64,000 bases of DNA. It comes from JAWXBA01 sp048499805. GTDB lineage: Bacteria > Gemmatimonadota > Gemmatimonadetes > Gemmatimonadales > GWC2-71-9. The notes under the pieces were generated by a model that saw only the letters and a list, made by a program, of their open reading frames with translations, did not search any database and was not told the DNA's origin. Shown here in pieces: positions 32,873 to 41,335 of the stretch (within the stretch, counting starts at the first letter, position 1; every line of letters starts with the position of its first letter). A program made the translations under genes and the position numbers. The stretch is taken from contig JASNZF010000006.1 in NCBI GenBank assembly GCA_048499805.1, forward strand, positions 124,001-188,000. Direction: 5' to 3'.

Positions 32873-33364
32873 ATGAACCAGTCGGCGAGCTGGTCGTTCC
32901 ACGAGCGCGATGCCGAGCGGATCGCGCAGCGACTGCGCCTGTTCCTGGGCGAGGCCGGGGCGCGGACCGCGATCCTGGTGGACCGCACCGGCCAGACACT
33001 GGCGACGGTGGGGGAACCGCCCACCTTCGACCCGGTGGCGTTCGCCTCGCTCACGGCGGCGGACTTCAGCGCGAACGACCAGCTCGCCCGGCTGCTGGGC
33101 GAGGAGGAGTTCGGCGCGCTCTTCCACCAGGGCGAGCGGGAGTCGCTGTACCTGGCCGACGTGGCGCGTCGGGTGATCCTGGTGGTGCTGTTCGACACCC
33201 GGACCACGGTGGGGCTGGTCAAGCTGCGGGTCCGCCCCGCGGTTCACGACCTGACCGGGATCTTCCAGGAGATGTTCGAGCGCGAGGATGGACACCGCCC
33301 GCAGGTCGACGCCAGCTTTGTGGGCGAGGCCTCCGATGAAATCGACAAACTCTTCGGCCGCTGA
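32873..33364 (+). CDS. Roadblock/LC7-domain protein (MglB-like)
   Basis: 163 residues. The roadblock fold is visible: helix RIAQRLRLFLGEAG, strands TAILVDRTGQTLATVG, helix DPVAFASLTAADFSANDQLARLLG, strands FGALFHQGERESLYLADV and RVILVVLFDTRTTVGLVKLRV, and a C-terminal helix. Such proteins act as GTPase-activating partners of MglA. Followed 12 bases later by an MglA-like GTPase, so the pairing is firm. An acidic C-terminal tail is present. Confidence 0.85.
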   Translation: MNQSASWSFHERDAERIAQRLRLFLGEAGARTAILVDRTGQTLATVGEPPTFDPVAFASLTAADFSANDQLARLLGEEEFGALFHQGERESLYLADVARRVILVVLFDTRTTVGLVKLRVRPAVHDLTGIFQEMFEREDGHRPQVDASFVGEASDEIDKLFGR

Positions 33365-33376
33365 AGGCACCCGGGC

Positions 33377-34051
33377 ATGTCCCTGATCAACTACGCCTCG
33401 CGCGAGATCAACTGCAAGCTGGTCTATTACGGCCCGGGACTGGGCGGGAAGACGACCAACCTCGAGTACATCTACGAGAAGGTCGCGCCCGCCTCCAAGG
33501 GGAAGATGATCTCCCTGGCCACCGAGACGGAGCGGACGCTCTTCTTCGACTTCCTCCCCGTGGACCTCGGCTCGATCCGGGGGTTCAAGACCCGCTTCCA
33601 CCTGTACACCGTGCCCGGCCAGGTCTACTACAACGCCTCCCGCAAGCTGATCCTGAAGGGCGTCGATGGGGTGGTGTTCGTCGGGGACAGCCAGATCGAG
33701 CGGATGGAGGCAAACCTCGAGTCGATGCAGAACCTGTACGACAACATGGTCCAGCACGGCTACGACCTGACCCGGCTGCCGTTCGTGATCCAGTACAACA
33801 AGCGCGACCTCCCCAATGCCGCCCCGGTCGCCGAACTGCAGCAGGCCCTCAACCCCGGCTGGCCGGTGGATGACCCGGCCCGGCAGCGGCAGACCGCGGA
33901 TCCCGATCGGCCGGGCGAGTTCCTCATCGAGCAGGTCGACGGGGTGTGGATGGAGCGGGTGCCCCATTTCGAAGGGGTGGCGGTGCGAGGGGACGGGGTG
34001 TTCGACACGCTCCGGGCCATCAGCAAGCTCGTGCTCAAGTCGCTGGGCTGA
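33377..34051 (+). CDS. MglA-like small Ras-type GTPase
   Basis: 224 residues. P-loop GPGLGGKTTN at 19-28 (Gly-rich and lacking the Ras Gly12/Gln61 pattern, as in MglA), the switch region VPGQ at 79-82 in place of DxxGQ, base-recognition NKRD at 141-144, and a C-terminal GVFDTLRAISKLVL helix. In Myxococcus and Thermus the MglA/MglB pair sets cell polarity and directs gliding or type IV pilus position. No motility gene is in the window, so its output here is unknown. The C-terminal insert between 150 and 190 is longer than usual. Confidence 0.9.
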   Translation: MSLINYASREINCKLVYYGPGLGGKTTNLEYIYEKVAPASKGKMISLATETERTLFFDFLPVDLGSIRGFKTRFHLYTVPGQVYYNASRKLILKGVDGVVFVGDSQIERMEANLESMQNLYDNMVQHGYDLTRLPFVIQYNKRDLPNAAPVAELQQALNPGWPVDDPARQRQTADPDRPGEFLIEQVDGVWMERVPHFEGVAVRGDGVFDTLRAISKLVLKSLG

Positions 34052-34057
34052 CCCGCC

Positions 34058-34702
34058 GTGCCGTGGACCCTCCCCAACATCCTCACGGTCGGGCGCATCC
34101 TCATCACGCCGGTGGTCGCCCTGCTCCCCTTCATCCAGGGGTACTGGCCGAAGCTCCTGGCCCTCGCGATCTTCATCGCCGCCGCCGTGACCGATGTCGT
34201 CGACGGGCGGCTGGCCCGCTCGCGGGGACAGGTGACCGACCTGGGCAAGCTGCTCGACCCGATCGCCGACAAGCTCCTCCTGGTGGCCACCCTGATCCCG
34301 ATCTACTGGATCTCGTCGGAGCGCCGCGACCTGTACGACATCCCGGTCTGGGGCAGCATCCCCCTCTGGGTCTGCGTCCTCCTCCTCGGCCGGGAACTCG
34401 CCATGACCATCTTCCGGTGGTGGGCCGCCCGCCGCGGGGTGGTGATCGCGGCGGATGGCGGCGGCAAGCTGAAGACGATCTTCCAGTCGATCTTCATCGG
34501 GGCGACGATCGCCTGGTTCGCCTTCCGCGATGCCTGGCGGCCGCTGGGGCTGGGCAGCAGCGAGTTCGGCCGCTTCTGGAACGAGTTCCACGGGGCCTTC
34601 GTCGCGCTCACCCTGGGCATCGCCCTGCTGCTGACCGTCTACTCCTTCCTGCTCTACGTCTACCGCCACCGCCACCTGTTCCACACCGGCAGCCAGGGCT
34701 GA
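34058..34702 (+). CDS. pgsA: CDP-alcohol phosphatidyltransferase (phosphatidylglycerophosphate synthase type)
   Basis: Makes phosphatidylglycerophosphate from CDP-diacylglycerol and glycerol-3-phosphate. 214 residues, about five membrane spans. The signature DGx2ARx8Gx3Dx3D is complete: D49, G50, A53, R54, G63, D67, D71. N-terminal TLPNILTVGRI is typical of PgsA. An unusual long loop before the last span (SSEFGRFWNEFHG) is present. GTG start six bases after mglA; cinA follows with a one-base gap. The pgsA-cinA pairing is common in bacteria. Confidence 0.9.
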   Translation: MPWTLPNILTVGRILITPVVALLPFIQGYWPKLLALAIFIAAAVTDVVDGRLARSRGQVTDLGKLLDPIADKLLLVATLIPIYWISSERRDLYDIPVWGSIPLWVCVLLLGRELAMTIFRWWAARRGVVIAADGGGKLKTIFQSIFIGATIAWFAFRDAWRPLGLGSSEFGRFWNEFHGAFVALTLGIALLLTVYSFLLYVYRHRHLFHTGSQG

Positions 34703-34703
34703 C

Positions 34704-35942
34704 GTGCGCCTCGAGCTGGTCACGATCGGGACGGAGCTCCTGCTCGGCCACACCATCGACACCAACGCGGCATGGATCGGACAGGCGCTCGCCGAACGGG
34801 GGATCCTCCTGGTCCGGCGCACCACCGTCGGTGACGATCCCGAGACGATCCGCACGGCGGTCGCCGAGGCCCTTGCCCGTACCGGCACCGTGCTCACCAC
34901 CGGCGGCCTTGGCCCCACCAAGGACGACATCACCAAGCACGCCGTGGCCGCCGTGCTGGGCCGGCGGCTGGTCTTCTCCCCGGCCGTCTGGGAGGAGCTG
35001 GTCACCCGCTACGCCCGGATGGGTCGGGCCCTCAGTGAGGCGAACCGCCCCCAGGCCGACCTGCCCGAGGGGGCGGTTGTCCTGCCCAATCCGCGGGGGA
35101 CCGCCCCGGGGCTCTGGATCGAGGCCGATGCCGGCTGCGTGGTGATGGTGCCAGGCGTGCCCCGGGAAATGCGGGGCCTCATGCGCGACGAGGTGCTGCC
35201 GCGGCTGATGGCCAGGACGGAGGCGGCGACCGTCATCCGGTCGCGAACGGTGCGCACCAGCGGCATTCCGGAGTCGAACCTTGCAGCTCGCCTCCAGGGG
35301 CTCGAGGATGAATTGGCGCCGGTGACCCTCGCCTACCTTCCCGATGTTACCGGTGTGGACCTTCGCCTGACCGCCTGGGGACTCCCGCCCGACGAGGCAG
35401 CCGCCCGGCTCGCCGCCGCCACCCGGCTGGTGCAGGAGCGTTCGGGACCGTTCGCCTACGGCCTCGACCAGGATGACTTGGCGGCAGGACTCCTCCACCG
35501 GCTGCGGTCCCGGGGATGGCGGCTGGCGGTCGTCGAGTCCTGCACAGGCGGCCTGCTCGGCGGACGGGTCACCGCTGTACCCGGCAGCAGCGACGTCTTC
35601 GCCGGCGGGATCGTCACCTATGATGACGAGGCCAAGGTCAGGCTCGCCGGGGTCGAGGCCGGCCTGATCGCGCGGGAGGGCGCCGTCAGCGAGGCTGTGG
35701 CCGCCGCGCTGGCCGCCGGCGCCATCCGAAACTTCCGGGCACAGGTCGCCGTCGGCATCACCGGGATCGCCGGTCCAGACGGCGGGACGGAGGCCAAGCC
35801 GGTTGGCACCGTGTGGTTCGGGTTCGTCGTTGGCGAGGCCCGCTGGACCGAGCGGTTCGTGTTTCCCGGGAATCGCGCCGAGATCCGCGCCCGGTCGGTG
35901 CAGCATGCCCTCTTTGCCCTCTGGGGAAAGCTGTCAGATTGA
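34704..35942 (+). CDS. cinA: CinA: competence/damage-inducible protein with nicotinamide-nucleotide amidase domain
   Basis: 412 residues. N-terminal MoaB-like domain (ELVTIGTELLLGHTIDTN, TTGGLGPTKDDITK, MVPGVPREM) and C-terminal PncC amidase domain (VVESCTGGLLGGRVTAVPGSSDVFAGGIVTYDDEAK, TGIAGPDGGTEAKPVGTVWFG). Deamidates NMN in pyridine nucleotide recycling and hydrolyses ADP-ribose. GTG start. Last gene of the run beginning at dnaX; the grpE promoter follows. Confidence 0.95.
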   Translation: MRLELVTIGTELLLGHTIDTNAAWIGQALAERGILLVRRTTVGDDPETIRTAVAEALARTGTVLTTGGLGPTKDDITKHAVAAVLGRRLVFSPAVWEELVTRYARMGRALSEANRPQADLPEGAVVLPNPRGTAPGLWIEADAGCVVMVPGVPREMRGLMRDEVLPRLMARTEAATVIRSRTVRTSGIPESNLAARLQGLEDELAPVTLAYLPDVTGVDLRLTAWGLPPDEAAARLAAATRLVQERSGPFAYGLDQDDLAAGLLHRLRSRGWRLAVVESCTGGLLGGRVTAVPGSSDVFAGGIVTYDDEAKVRLAGVEAGLIAREGAVSEAVAAALAAGAIRNFRAQVAVGITGIAGPDGGTEAKPVGTVWFGFVVGEARWTERFVFPGNRAEIRARSVQHALFALWGKLSD

Positions 35943-35967
35943 CGGTGCGCAGGGGCACGGAGGTTGC

Positions 35968-35973
35968 TATTTT
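35968..35973 (+). promoter_or_regulatory. Candidate -10 element (TATTTT) for grpE-dnaJ
   Basis: TATTTT, predicted start about 35980. No CIRCE inverted repeat is present between it and grpE, so HrcA control is not indicated. A TTGACG at 35939 is 23 bases away, too far for a normal -35. Confidence 0.4.
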
Positions 35974-35980
35974 GGATCGG

Positions 35981-36016
35981 ATGACCCCCTTCGGTGGAGA
36001 AATCGTAAGTGATTGA
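35981..36016 (+). CDS. Possible 11-residue leader peptide before grpE
   Basis: ATG frame encoding MTPFGGEIVSD, ending in TGA that overlaps the grpE GTG region. Begins seven bases after the -10 hexamer, so it would be read almost from the 5' end of the mRNA. It may couple grpE translation; chance is possible. Confidence 0.25.
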   Translation: MTPFGGEIVSD

Positions 36017-36599
36017 AGATAAAGAGTTTAACGAGGATGTGGAAAACCAGAAGCCGCCAGCCGCAGAACCGGTGGAGGCGCCGGTGGAGGAGGGGGCACC
36101 TGCCGAGACGGCGGGGGTCCCCCTCGAGCCTTCGGTTTCGGCTGTCGGCCGGCTGAACGACCAGTTCGCGGAACTGCAGGAGCGGCACCTGCGCCTCGCC
36201 GCCGAGTTCGACAACTACCGCAAGCGGGTGGCTCGCGAGCGCCTCGAACTGGCGGAGCGGGCCCAGGCCGCCCTGGTCATGCGGCTCCTCGAGGTCCTCG
36301 ACGACATGGACCGGCTGGTGGCCGCGGATCCGACCGGGACGGTGGACGCCGTGCATCAGGCGATGATCCTGGTCGACCGGAAGCTGCGGAAGGAACTGGA
36401 GGCGGCTGGCCTGGAGCGGGTGGAGGCGGAAGGCCAGCCGTTCGATCCGAACCTGCACGAGGCCGTGGCGGTCACCCCGGCCCCGACACCCGAGCACCAG
36501 AATGCGGTCGCCGCCACCTTCCAGGTGGGGTACCGGTTCAAGGGGAACCTGGTCCGGGCGGCCCGGGTCCAGGTCTACGCCCCGGAAGGCGACGCCTAA
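36009..36599 (+). CDS. grpE: Nucleotide exchange factor GrpE
   Basis: Releases ADP from DnaK. 196 residues. N-terminal acidic/Pro-rich disordered stretch, the long dimerisation helix (RLNDQFAELQERHLRLAAEFDNYRKRV), and the C-terminal beta domain ending VAATFQVGYRFKGNLVRAARVQV. GTG start with GGTGGAG 12 bases upstream. Followed by dnaJ with no gap. dnaK is not in the window. Confidence 0.95.
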   Translation: MIEDKEFNEDVENQKPPAAEPVEAPVEEGAPAETAGVPLEPSVSAVGRLNDQFAELQERHLRLAAEFDNYRKRVARERLELAERAQAALVMRLLEVLDDMDRLVAADPTGTVDAVHQAMILVDRKLRKELEAAGLERVEAEGQPFDPNLHEAVAVTPAPTPEHQNAVAATFQVGYRFKGNLVRAARVQVYAPEGDA

Positions 36600-37691
36600 G
36601 TGGCCGCCGGCGATTTCTACCAGGTCCTGGGGGTGGCGGAGACGGCCACCGCTGCGGAGATCAAGAAGGCCTATCGCCGGCTGGCCAAGCAATACCATCC
36701 CGACGCCAATCCCAACAACCCGGCCGCCGCCGAGACGTTCAAGCAGGTCTCGGAGGCGCACACCGTCCTCTCCGATCCGGAGAAGCGGAAGAAGTACGAC
36801 CAGATGCGCCGGCTGGGCGCCTTCGAGCCGCGGCGCCGCTCCCCGAGCGGAGGAGGGGGACGAACCACTGGCGGGGCGACCGAGGGGTTTGACTTCAATG
36901 ACTTCGGTGGGATGGGGCTGGGCGACATCTTCTCGTCGATCTTCGGGCGGGGGGGCAAGAAGGAGGAGCCCCGGGGCGAGTCGCTGGAGACGACGGTCGA
37001 GATTCCCTTCCGCACCGCCGCCCTCGGTGGCAAGGTGCCGGTGGTGCTGACGGTGACCGAGGGGTGCCCCGCCTGCGGGGGGACCGGGGCGGCCCCCGGG
37101 GCGACGCTGTCCACCTGCGGCGAGTGCTCCGGCCGGGGTACGGTCTCCTTCGGCCAGGGGGGCTTCGCCGTCAACCGGCCCTGTCCGGCGTGCCGCGGGC
37201 GGGGCAAGGTCGCCTCGGAGAAGTGCGGGACCTGTGTCGGGGCGGGAGAGGTTCGGCGCGAGCGGCAGGTGATGATCACGGTGCCACCGGCCACCGACAC
37301 CGGCACCAAGGTACGCCTGAAGGGCCAGGGGGCGCCCGGGCGTGGCAGCGCGCCGGCGGGCGACTTGCTGGTGACCTTCCAGGTGCAGCCGGACCGCTTC
37401 TTCCAGCGGGACGGCCTGGACATTCATTGCCAGGTGCCCATCAACCTGGCGCAGGCGATGCTGGGCACCAAGATCAGCGTCCGGATGGTCGACGGGAAGA
37501 AGGTGGTCCTCAAGGTGCCCCCGGGCACCCAGCCCGGTCGCAAGTTCCGCATCAAGGGGGCCGGGATCGCCAAGGGGGGCCAGAAGGGCGACCAGCTGGT
37601 CGAGATCGAGGTGCAGCTGCTGGAGAAGCTCTCGCCCGAGCAGGAGGCCCTGGTCAAGCAGCTGGCCGAAAGCGCCAAGCTGCCCCACTGA
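36600..37691 (+). CDS. dnaJ: Chaperone DnaJ
   Basis: 363 residues. J domain at 4-65 with HPD at 33-35, Gly-rich linker, Gly/Phe region, and four CxxCxGxG-type zinc motifs (CPACGGTG, CGECSGRG, CPACRGRG, CGTCVGAG). The C-terminal substrate domains (GAPGRGSAPAGDLLVTF, FQRDGLDIH) are complete. GTG start immediately after the grpE TAA. Convergent with ppk: the stops are only nine bases apart, leaving no room for separate terminators. Confidence 0.97.
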   Translation: MAAGDFYQVLGVAETATAAEIKKAYRRLAKQYHPDANPNNPAAAETFKQVSEAHTVLSDPEKRKKYDQMRRLGAFEPRRRSPSGGGGRTTGGATEGFDFNDFGGMGLGDIFSSIFGRGGKKEEPRGESLETTVEIPFRTAALGGKVPVVLTVTEGCPACGGTGAAPGATLSTCGECSGRGTVSFGQGGFAVNRPCPACRGRGKVASEKCGTCVGAGEVRRERQVMITVPPATDTGTKVRLKGQGAPGRGSAPAGDLLVTFQVQPDRFFQRDGLDIHCQVPINLAQAMLGTKISVRMVDGKKVVLKVPPGTQPGRKFRIKGAGIAKGGQKGDQLVEIEVQLLEKLSPEQEALVKQLAESAKLPH

Positions 37692-37700
37692 CCGGGGTGG

Positions 37701-39833
37701 TCAGGGGACGGATCCCTCCCCGCGCTGGTAGCGCTCCATCAGCAGGCGATGGCTGGCCCGCTCGGGCTCCTCGCCCGGGGTGCGCTGCAGGTACGTCCCG
37801 TCCGGTTGCAGGTCCCACGCCTGCCGATTGTCTCCCCACATCAATTCCAGGATCGCCAGGATCTCCTGGCGGTGCCCGGCGTCGAGCACCGGCGTGACCG
37901 CCTCGATCCGGCGGTCCAGGTTCCTGGGCATCCAGTCGGCCGAGCCCAGGTACGCCTCGGGCTCGCCCCCGTTGGCGAAGTACCAGGCCCGGGAATGCTC
38001 GAGGAACCGGCCGATCACGCTGATGACGCGGATCCGGTCGCTGATGCCGGGGAGTCCGGGGCGGAGGCAGCAGATTCCCCGGACGATCAGGTCGACGGTC
38101 ACGCCGGCCTGCGAGGCACGATAGAGGTCGCGGATGACCTCGGGGTCGACCAGGGAGTTCATCTTGGCCAGGATCCGGGCGGGACGCCCGGCCGCGGCGT
38201 GTTCCCGCTCGCGCTCCACCAGCTCGTGGAGGCGGCTCCGCATCCCCCGCGGCGCGACGATGAGGCGACGGTAGCTCGGCGGGGTGGAGAACCCGGTGAG
38301 GACGTTGAAGAGGTCGGAGAGGTCGGCGCCGAGTTCCGGGTCGCAGGTGAGGATCCCGAAGTCGGTGTAGAGCTTGGCGGTGCGCGGGGCGTAGTTGCCG
38401 GTACCGATGTGGACGTAGCGGCGGACCGCGTCCCCCTCCCGGCGGACGACGAGCATGACCTTGGTGTGGGTCTTGAGCCCGCTCACCCCGTAGCTGACGT
38501 GGACCCCCGCGTCCTCGAAGCGGCGGGCCCAGGCAATGTTGCTCTCCTCGTCGAAGCGGGCCTGCAACTCGATCAGCACCGCCACCTGCTTGCCGCGCTC
38601 GGCCGCCTGGGTCAGCAGTCGCGGCAGGTTCGAGTCGGTCCCCGTCCGATAGAGGGTGATCTTGATCGCCAGCACGTCCGGGTCCAGCGTCGACGCCTCG
38701 ATGAATCGCTCCACCGATGCGGTGAAGCTCTCGTAGGGATGGTGCAGCAGCACGTCGCGCTCGCGGATCACCTCGAAGATGTCGCGGGCCGCGGCGAGGC
38801 GCGCGGGAACGACCGGCTGGTGCGGCGGATCCCGGAGTGCGGGGAGGTCGAGCCCGGCCACGGCGACCAGGTCAGTGGGATTGAGGAAGCCCTGGACCGG
38901 GTAGATGTCCTCCGGGCCGAGGAGGATTCCCTCGGTCACCTGGTCGGCGTTGATCTCCTCGAGGAGGAGGGCGCGGAGGCTCTCGGGGGTGCTCGGCTCC
39001 ACCTCAAGACGCACCACTTCGGCGAACCGCCGGTTGTGGACCTCCTCCTGGATCAGGCTGAGCAGGTCGTCGGCCTCCTCCGCCTCGATCTCCATGTCGG
39101 TGTTGCGGGTGATCCGGAAGCCGTAGGCACCGAGGATCTCCTGCCCGGGGAAGAGCGCCTCGAGGTGCGCCACGATCAGGCGCTCGAGCAGGATGTAGCG
39201 ATGGCCCCCCGGGAGCGGCACCCAGCGGGGCAGGATGCTGGGTACCTTCAACCGGGCGAAGCGCTCCTCGCCGTCCTCGCCGCGCAGCGTCACCGCCAGG
39301 GAGATGCTGAGGTTGGAGATGTAGGGAAACGGGTGGGCGGGGTCGACCGCCAGCGGGGTGAGCACCGGGAAGACGTGCTGCTCGAAATAGCGGGAGAGGT
39401 GGGCACGGTCTGCGGGGCCCAGGTCCTCCCAGCGGGTCTGGAGCTGGATGCCGTGGGCGGCAAGGGCCGGCAGGATCTCGCGGAGGAGGCACTCCTCGTA
39501 CTGGAGCTGGAGCCCGCGCACCACCCCGGCGATCGCGCGGAGCTGCTCGTCGGCCGAGAGGCCGTCGGGGGTGCGTTCGGACAGGTGGGCGGCGACCTGG
39601 TGCTTGAGGCCGGCCACCCGGACCTGGAAGAACTCGTCGAGGTTGCTGCTGAAGATCGACAGGAATCGAACCCGCTCGAGCAGCGGGGTCCTTGGATCAA
39701 GGGCCTCATGGAGCACCCGGCGGTTGAACTCCAGCCACGAGAGCTCGCGGTTGATGAACAGGGACGGGTGGTGCAGGTCGAGGTCCAGCGCCGGCGGCAG
39801 GGCACCGGGGAGGGGGCCGGGATCGGGATGCAT
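37701..39833 (-). CDS. ppk: Polyphosphate kinase 1
   Basis: Reversibly makes polyphosphate from ATP. 710 residues from the ATG; an upstream TTG at 39842 would add three. N-terminal FINRELSWLEFNRRVLHEA and SIFSSNLDEFFQVRVAGL, the middle domain VLLHHPYESFTASVERFIE, LAIKITLYRTGTDSNL, KTHTKVMLVVRREG and the autophosphorylated His in YVHIGTGNYAPRTAKLYTD, and the C-terminal phospholipase-D-like LGSADWMPRNLDRRIE. Downstream of the small membrane-protein gene by 54 bases, so probably the last gene of the iscS operon. Confidence 0.96.
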   Translation of the reverse strand: MHPDPGPLPGALPPALDLDLHHPSLFINRELSWLEFNRRVLHEALDPRTPLLERVRFLSIFSSNLDEFFQVRVAGLKHQVAAHLSERTPDGLSADEQLRAIAGVVRGLQLQYEECLLREILPALAAHGIQLQTRWEDLGPADRAHLSRYFEQHVFPVLTPLAVDPAHPFPYISNLSISLAVTLRGEDGEERFARLKVPSILPRWVPLPGGHRYILLERLIVAHLEALFPGQEILGAYGFRITRNTDMEIEAEEADDLLSLIQEEVHNRRFAEVVRLEVEPSTPESLRALLLEEINADQVTEGILLGPEDIYPVQGFLNPTDLVAVAGLDLPALRDPPHQPVVPARLAAARDIFEVIRERDVLLHHPYESFTASVERFIEASTLDPDVLAIKITLYRTGTDSNLPRLLTQAAERGKQVAVLIELQARFDEESNIAWARRFEDAGVHVSYGVSGLKTHTKVMLVVRREGDAVRRYVHIGTGNYAPRTAKLYTDFGILTCDPELGADLSDLFNVLTGFSTPPSYRRLIVAPRGMRSRLHELVEREREHAAAGRPARILAKMNSLVDPEVIRDLYRASQAGVTVDLIVRGICCLRPGLPGISDRIRVISVIGRFLEHSRAWYFANGGEPEAYLGSADWMPRNLDRRIEAVTPVLDAGHRQEILAILELMWGDNRQAWDLQPDGTYLQRTPGEEPERASHRLLMERYQRGEGSVP

Positions 39834-39887
39834 GGGATTCAATCTGCCGGGAGTCGGAGCGCGGGGGAACGGCTCGTGACCACCCTG

Positions 39888-40274
39888 TTACATGCCCCCG
39901 CCCCGGGGCGGGCGGGCCTGCTCCTTGAGCATGCTCCCCAGGGCGGTGGACACGAGGCTGATCAGGATCCCCCCGAAGAAGGCGGACCAGAACCCGTCCA
40001 CCGCAAACGGCAGCCCCCAGTCCCCGGCCAGGTTGGCGGTGGCCAGCAGCATCCAGGCGTTGATCACCACGCCGAAGAGGCCCAGGGTGAGGAGTACGAG
40101 GGGGCAGGTCAGCAGGGTGACCAGTGGCTTGAGGAGCGCGTTGACCAGGCCGAACACCGCCGCCACCAGGAAGAGTTCGATCGGCTCCCCGCTGAAGTGG
40201 ATGCCTGGAACGATCGAGACCGCCACCAGGAGGGCCGCGGTGGCGATGATCCATCGCAGCACCAGATGCTTCAT
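39888..40274 (-). CDS. Phage-holin-family/YvlD-like small membrane protein
   Basis: 128 residues with four membrane segments. The family core GLVNALLKPLVTLLTCPLVLLTLGLFGVVINAWML is seen, followed by a last span ILISLVSTALG and a basic Gly-rich tail. Function unknown in this family despite the holin label; there are no phage genes nearby. The start overlaps the mnmA stop (ATGA). Confidence 0.85.
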   Translation of the reverse strand: MKHLVLRWIIATAALLVAVSIVPGIHFSGEPIELFLVAAVFGLVNALLKPLVTLLTCPLVLLTLGLFGVVINAWMLLATANLAGDWGLPFAVDGFWSAFFGGILISLVSTALGSMLKEQARPPRGGGM

Positions 40275-41335
40275 GCCGCGATGATCCCGCCGCCGAGGAC
40301 GCGCCCCGCCTGGTCGTAGAGCACGCCGGATTGTCCCGGGCTGATCGCCCGCACGGGGGTGCCGAGGACCAGGGACAGGTCTCCGTCGGCGGTGTGCTCC
40401 ACCGTGGCCGGGACATCGGGCGCCCGGTAGCGGAGCTGGACCCGGCAGGAGTCCCCGGCATGAAGCGGCGCGTCGGTCAGCCAGTTCAGCTCCTCCAGCA
40501 CGACCCGGTGGCCCTCCAGTTCCTCGGCGCCGCCGATCACGACTTCCCGCCGCTCGGGATGGATCGCCACGACGTACCGGGGGGCCGCCGAGCCGCCGGG
40601 AAGCCCCCGCCGCTGGCCGATGGTGTATCGGGCGAATCCCTCGTGCTCGCCGATCACCTCGCCGGCCGTGGAGACGAGTGGACCGGGCGTGAGGGCCGGG
40701 GCGTCTGCGGGGAGGTGCTGCTCGAGCACCCCGACGTAGTTGTCATCGGGGACGAAGCAGATCTCGACCGATTCCTCCTTGTCGGCGGTGGGGAGGCCGA
40801 GCTGGCGTGCCAGCGCGCGCGTCTCCGCCTTGGTCATCTCGCCCACCGGCGTGCGCATCCGCGCCACGACCGCGCGGTCGATCCCCCAGAGGAAATAGGT
40901 CTGGTCCTTGTTGCGGTCGCGACCCCGGTAGAGGGCGCCGTCGCGGGCGATGGCGTAGTGCCCGGTGGCGATGGCGCTGCAGCCGAGCGCGTCGGCGTGG
41001 GCGAGGAGGTCGCGGAACTTGGTGAATGAATTGCACCGGACGCAGGGGATCGGGGTCCGTCCCCGGCTGTATTCGCTGACGAAGTTCTGGATCACGTGGA
41101 GCGAGAACCGGTCCTCGAGGTTCAGCACGTAGTGCGGGATCCCCAGCTGGTGCGCGACCTGGCGGGCATCGTTGATCGAGTCGAGGGAGCAGCAGGGCCG
41201 GTCGGGTACGGTGTCGCCGTGGCAGAACAGCTTCAGGGTGGCGCCAACGACCTCGTGGCCCTGGGCGACCAGCTGCGCCGCGGCCACGGAGCTGTCCACC
41301 CCGCCGCTCATGGCGACCAGCACCTTCTCAGGCAC
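40271..41335 (-). CDS. mnmA: tRNA-specific 2-thiouridylase
   Basis: Puts sulfur on U34 of Lys, Glu and Gln tRNAs. 354 residues. PP-loop SGGVDSS at 10-16, Cys98/Cys101 in IPCVRCN, GHYA at 125-128, and the second catalytic Cys193 in VEICFVPDDNY. GTG start inside the end of iscS (8-base overlap). The upstream iscS supplies the sulfur, so the two are functionally coupled. Confidence 0.95.
   Translation of the reverse strand: MPEKVLVAMSGGVDSSVAAAQLVAQGHEVVGATLKLFCHGDTVPDRPCCSLDSINDARQVAHQLGIPHYVLNLEDRFSLHVIQNFVSEYSRGRTPIPCVRCNSFTKFRDLLAHADALGCSAIATGHYAIARDGALYRGRDRNKDQTYFLWGIDRAVVARMRTPVGEMTKAETRALARQLGLPTADKEESVEICFVPDDNYVGVLEQHLPADAPALTPGPLVSTAGEVIGEHEGFARYTIGQRRGLPGGSAAPRYVVAIHPERREVVIGGAEELEGHRVVLEELNWLTDAPLHAGDSCRVQLRYRAPDVPATVEHTADGDLSLVLGTPVRAISPGQSGVLYDQAGRVLGGGIIAA

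Noticed and set aside
35939..35944. TTGACG as -35 for grpE
   Set aside because: It lies 23 bases from TATTTT, outside the usual 16-18, and overlaps the cinA stop.
39888..40274. Prophage remnant suggested by a holin-family label
   Set aside because: The family is widespread in non-phage contexts and the gene is coupled to mnmA; no other phage gene in the window.
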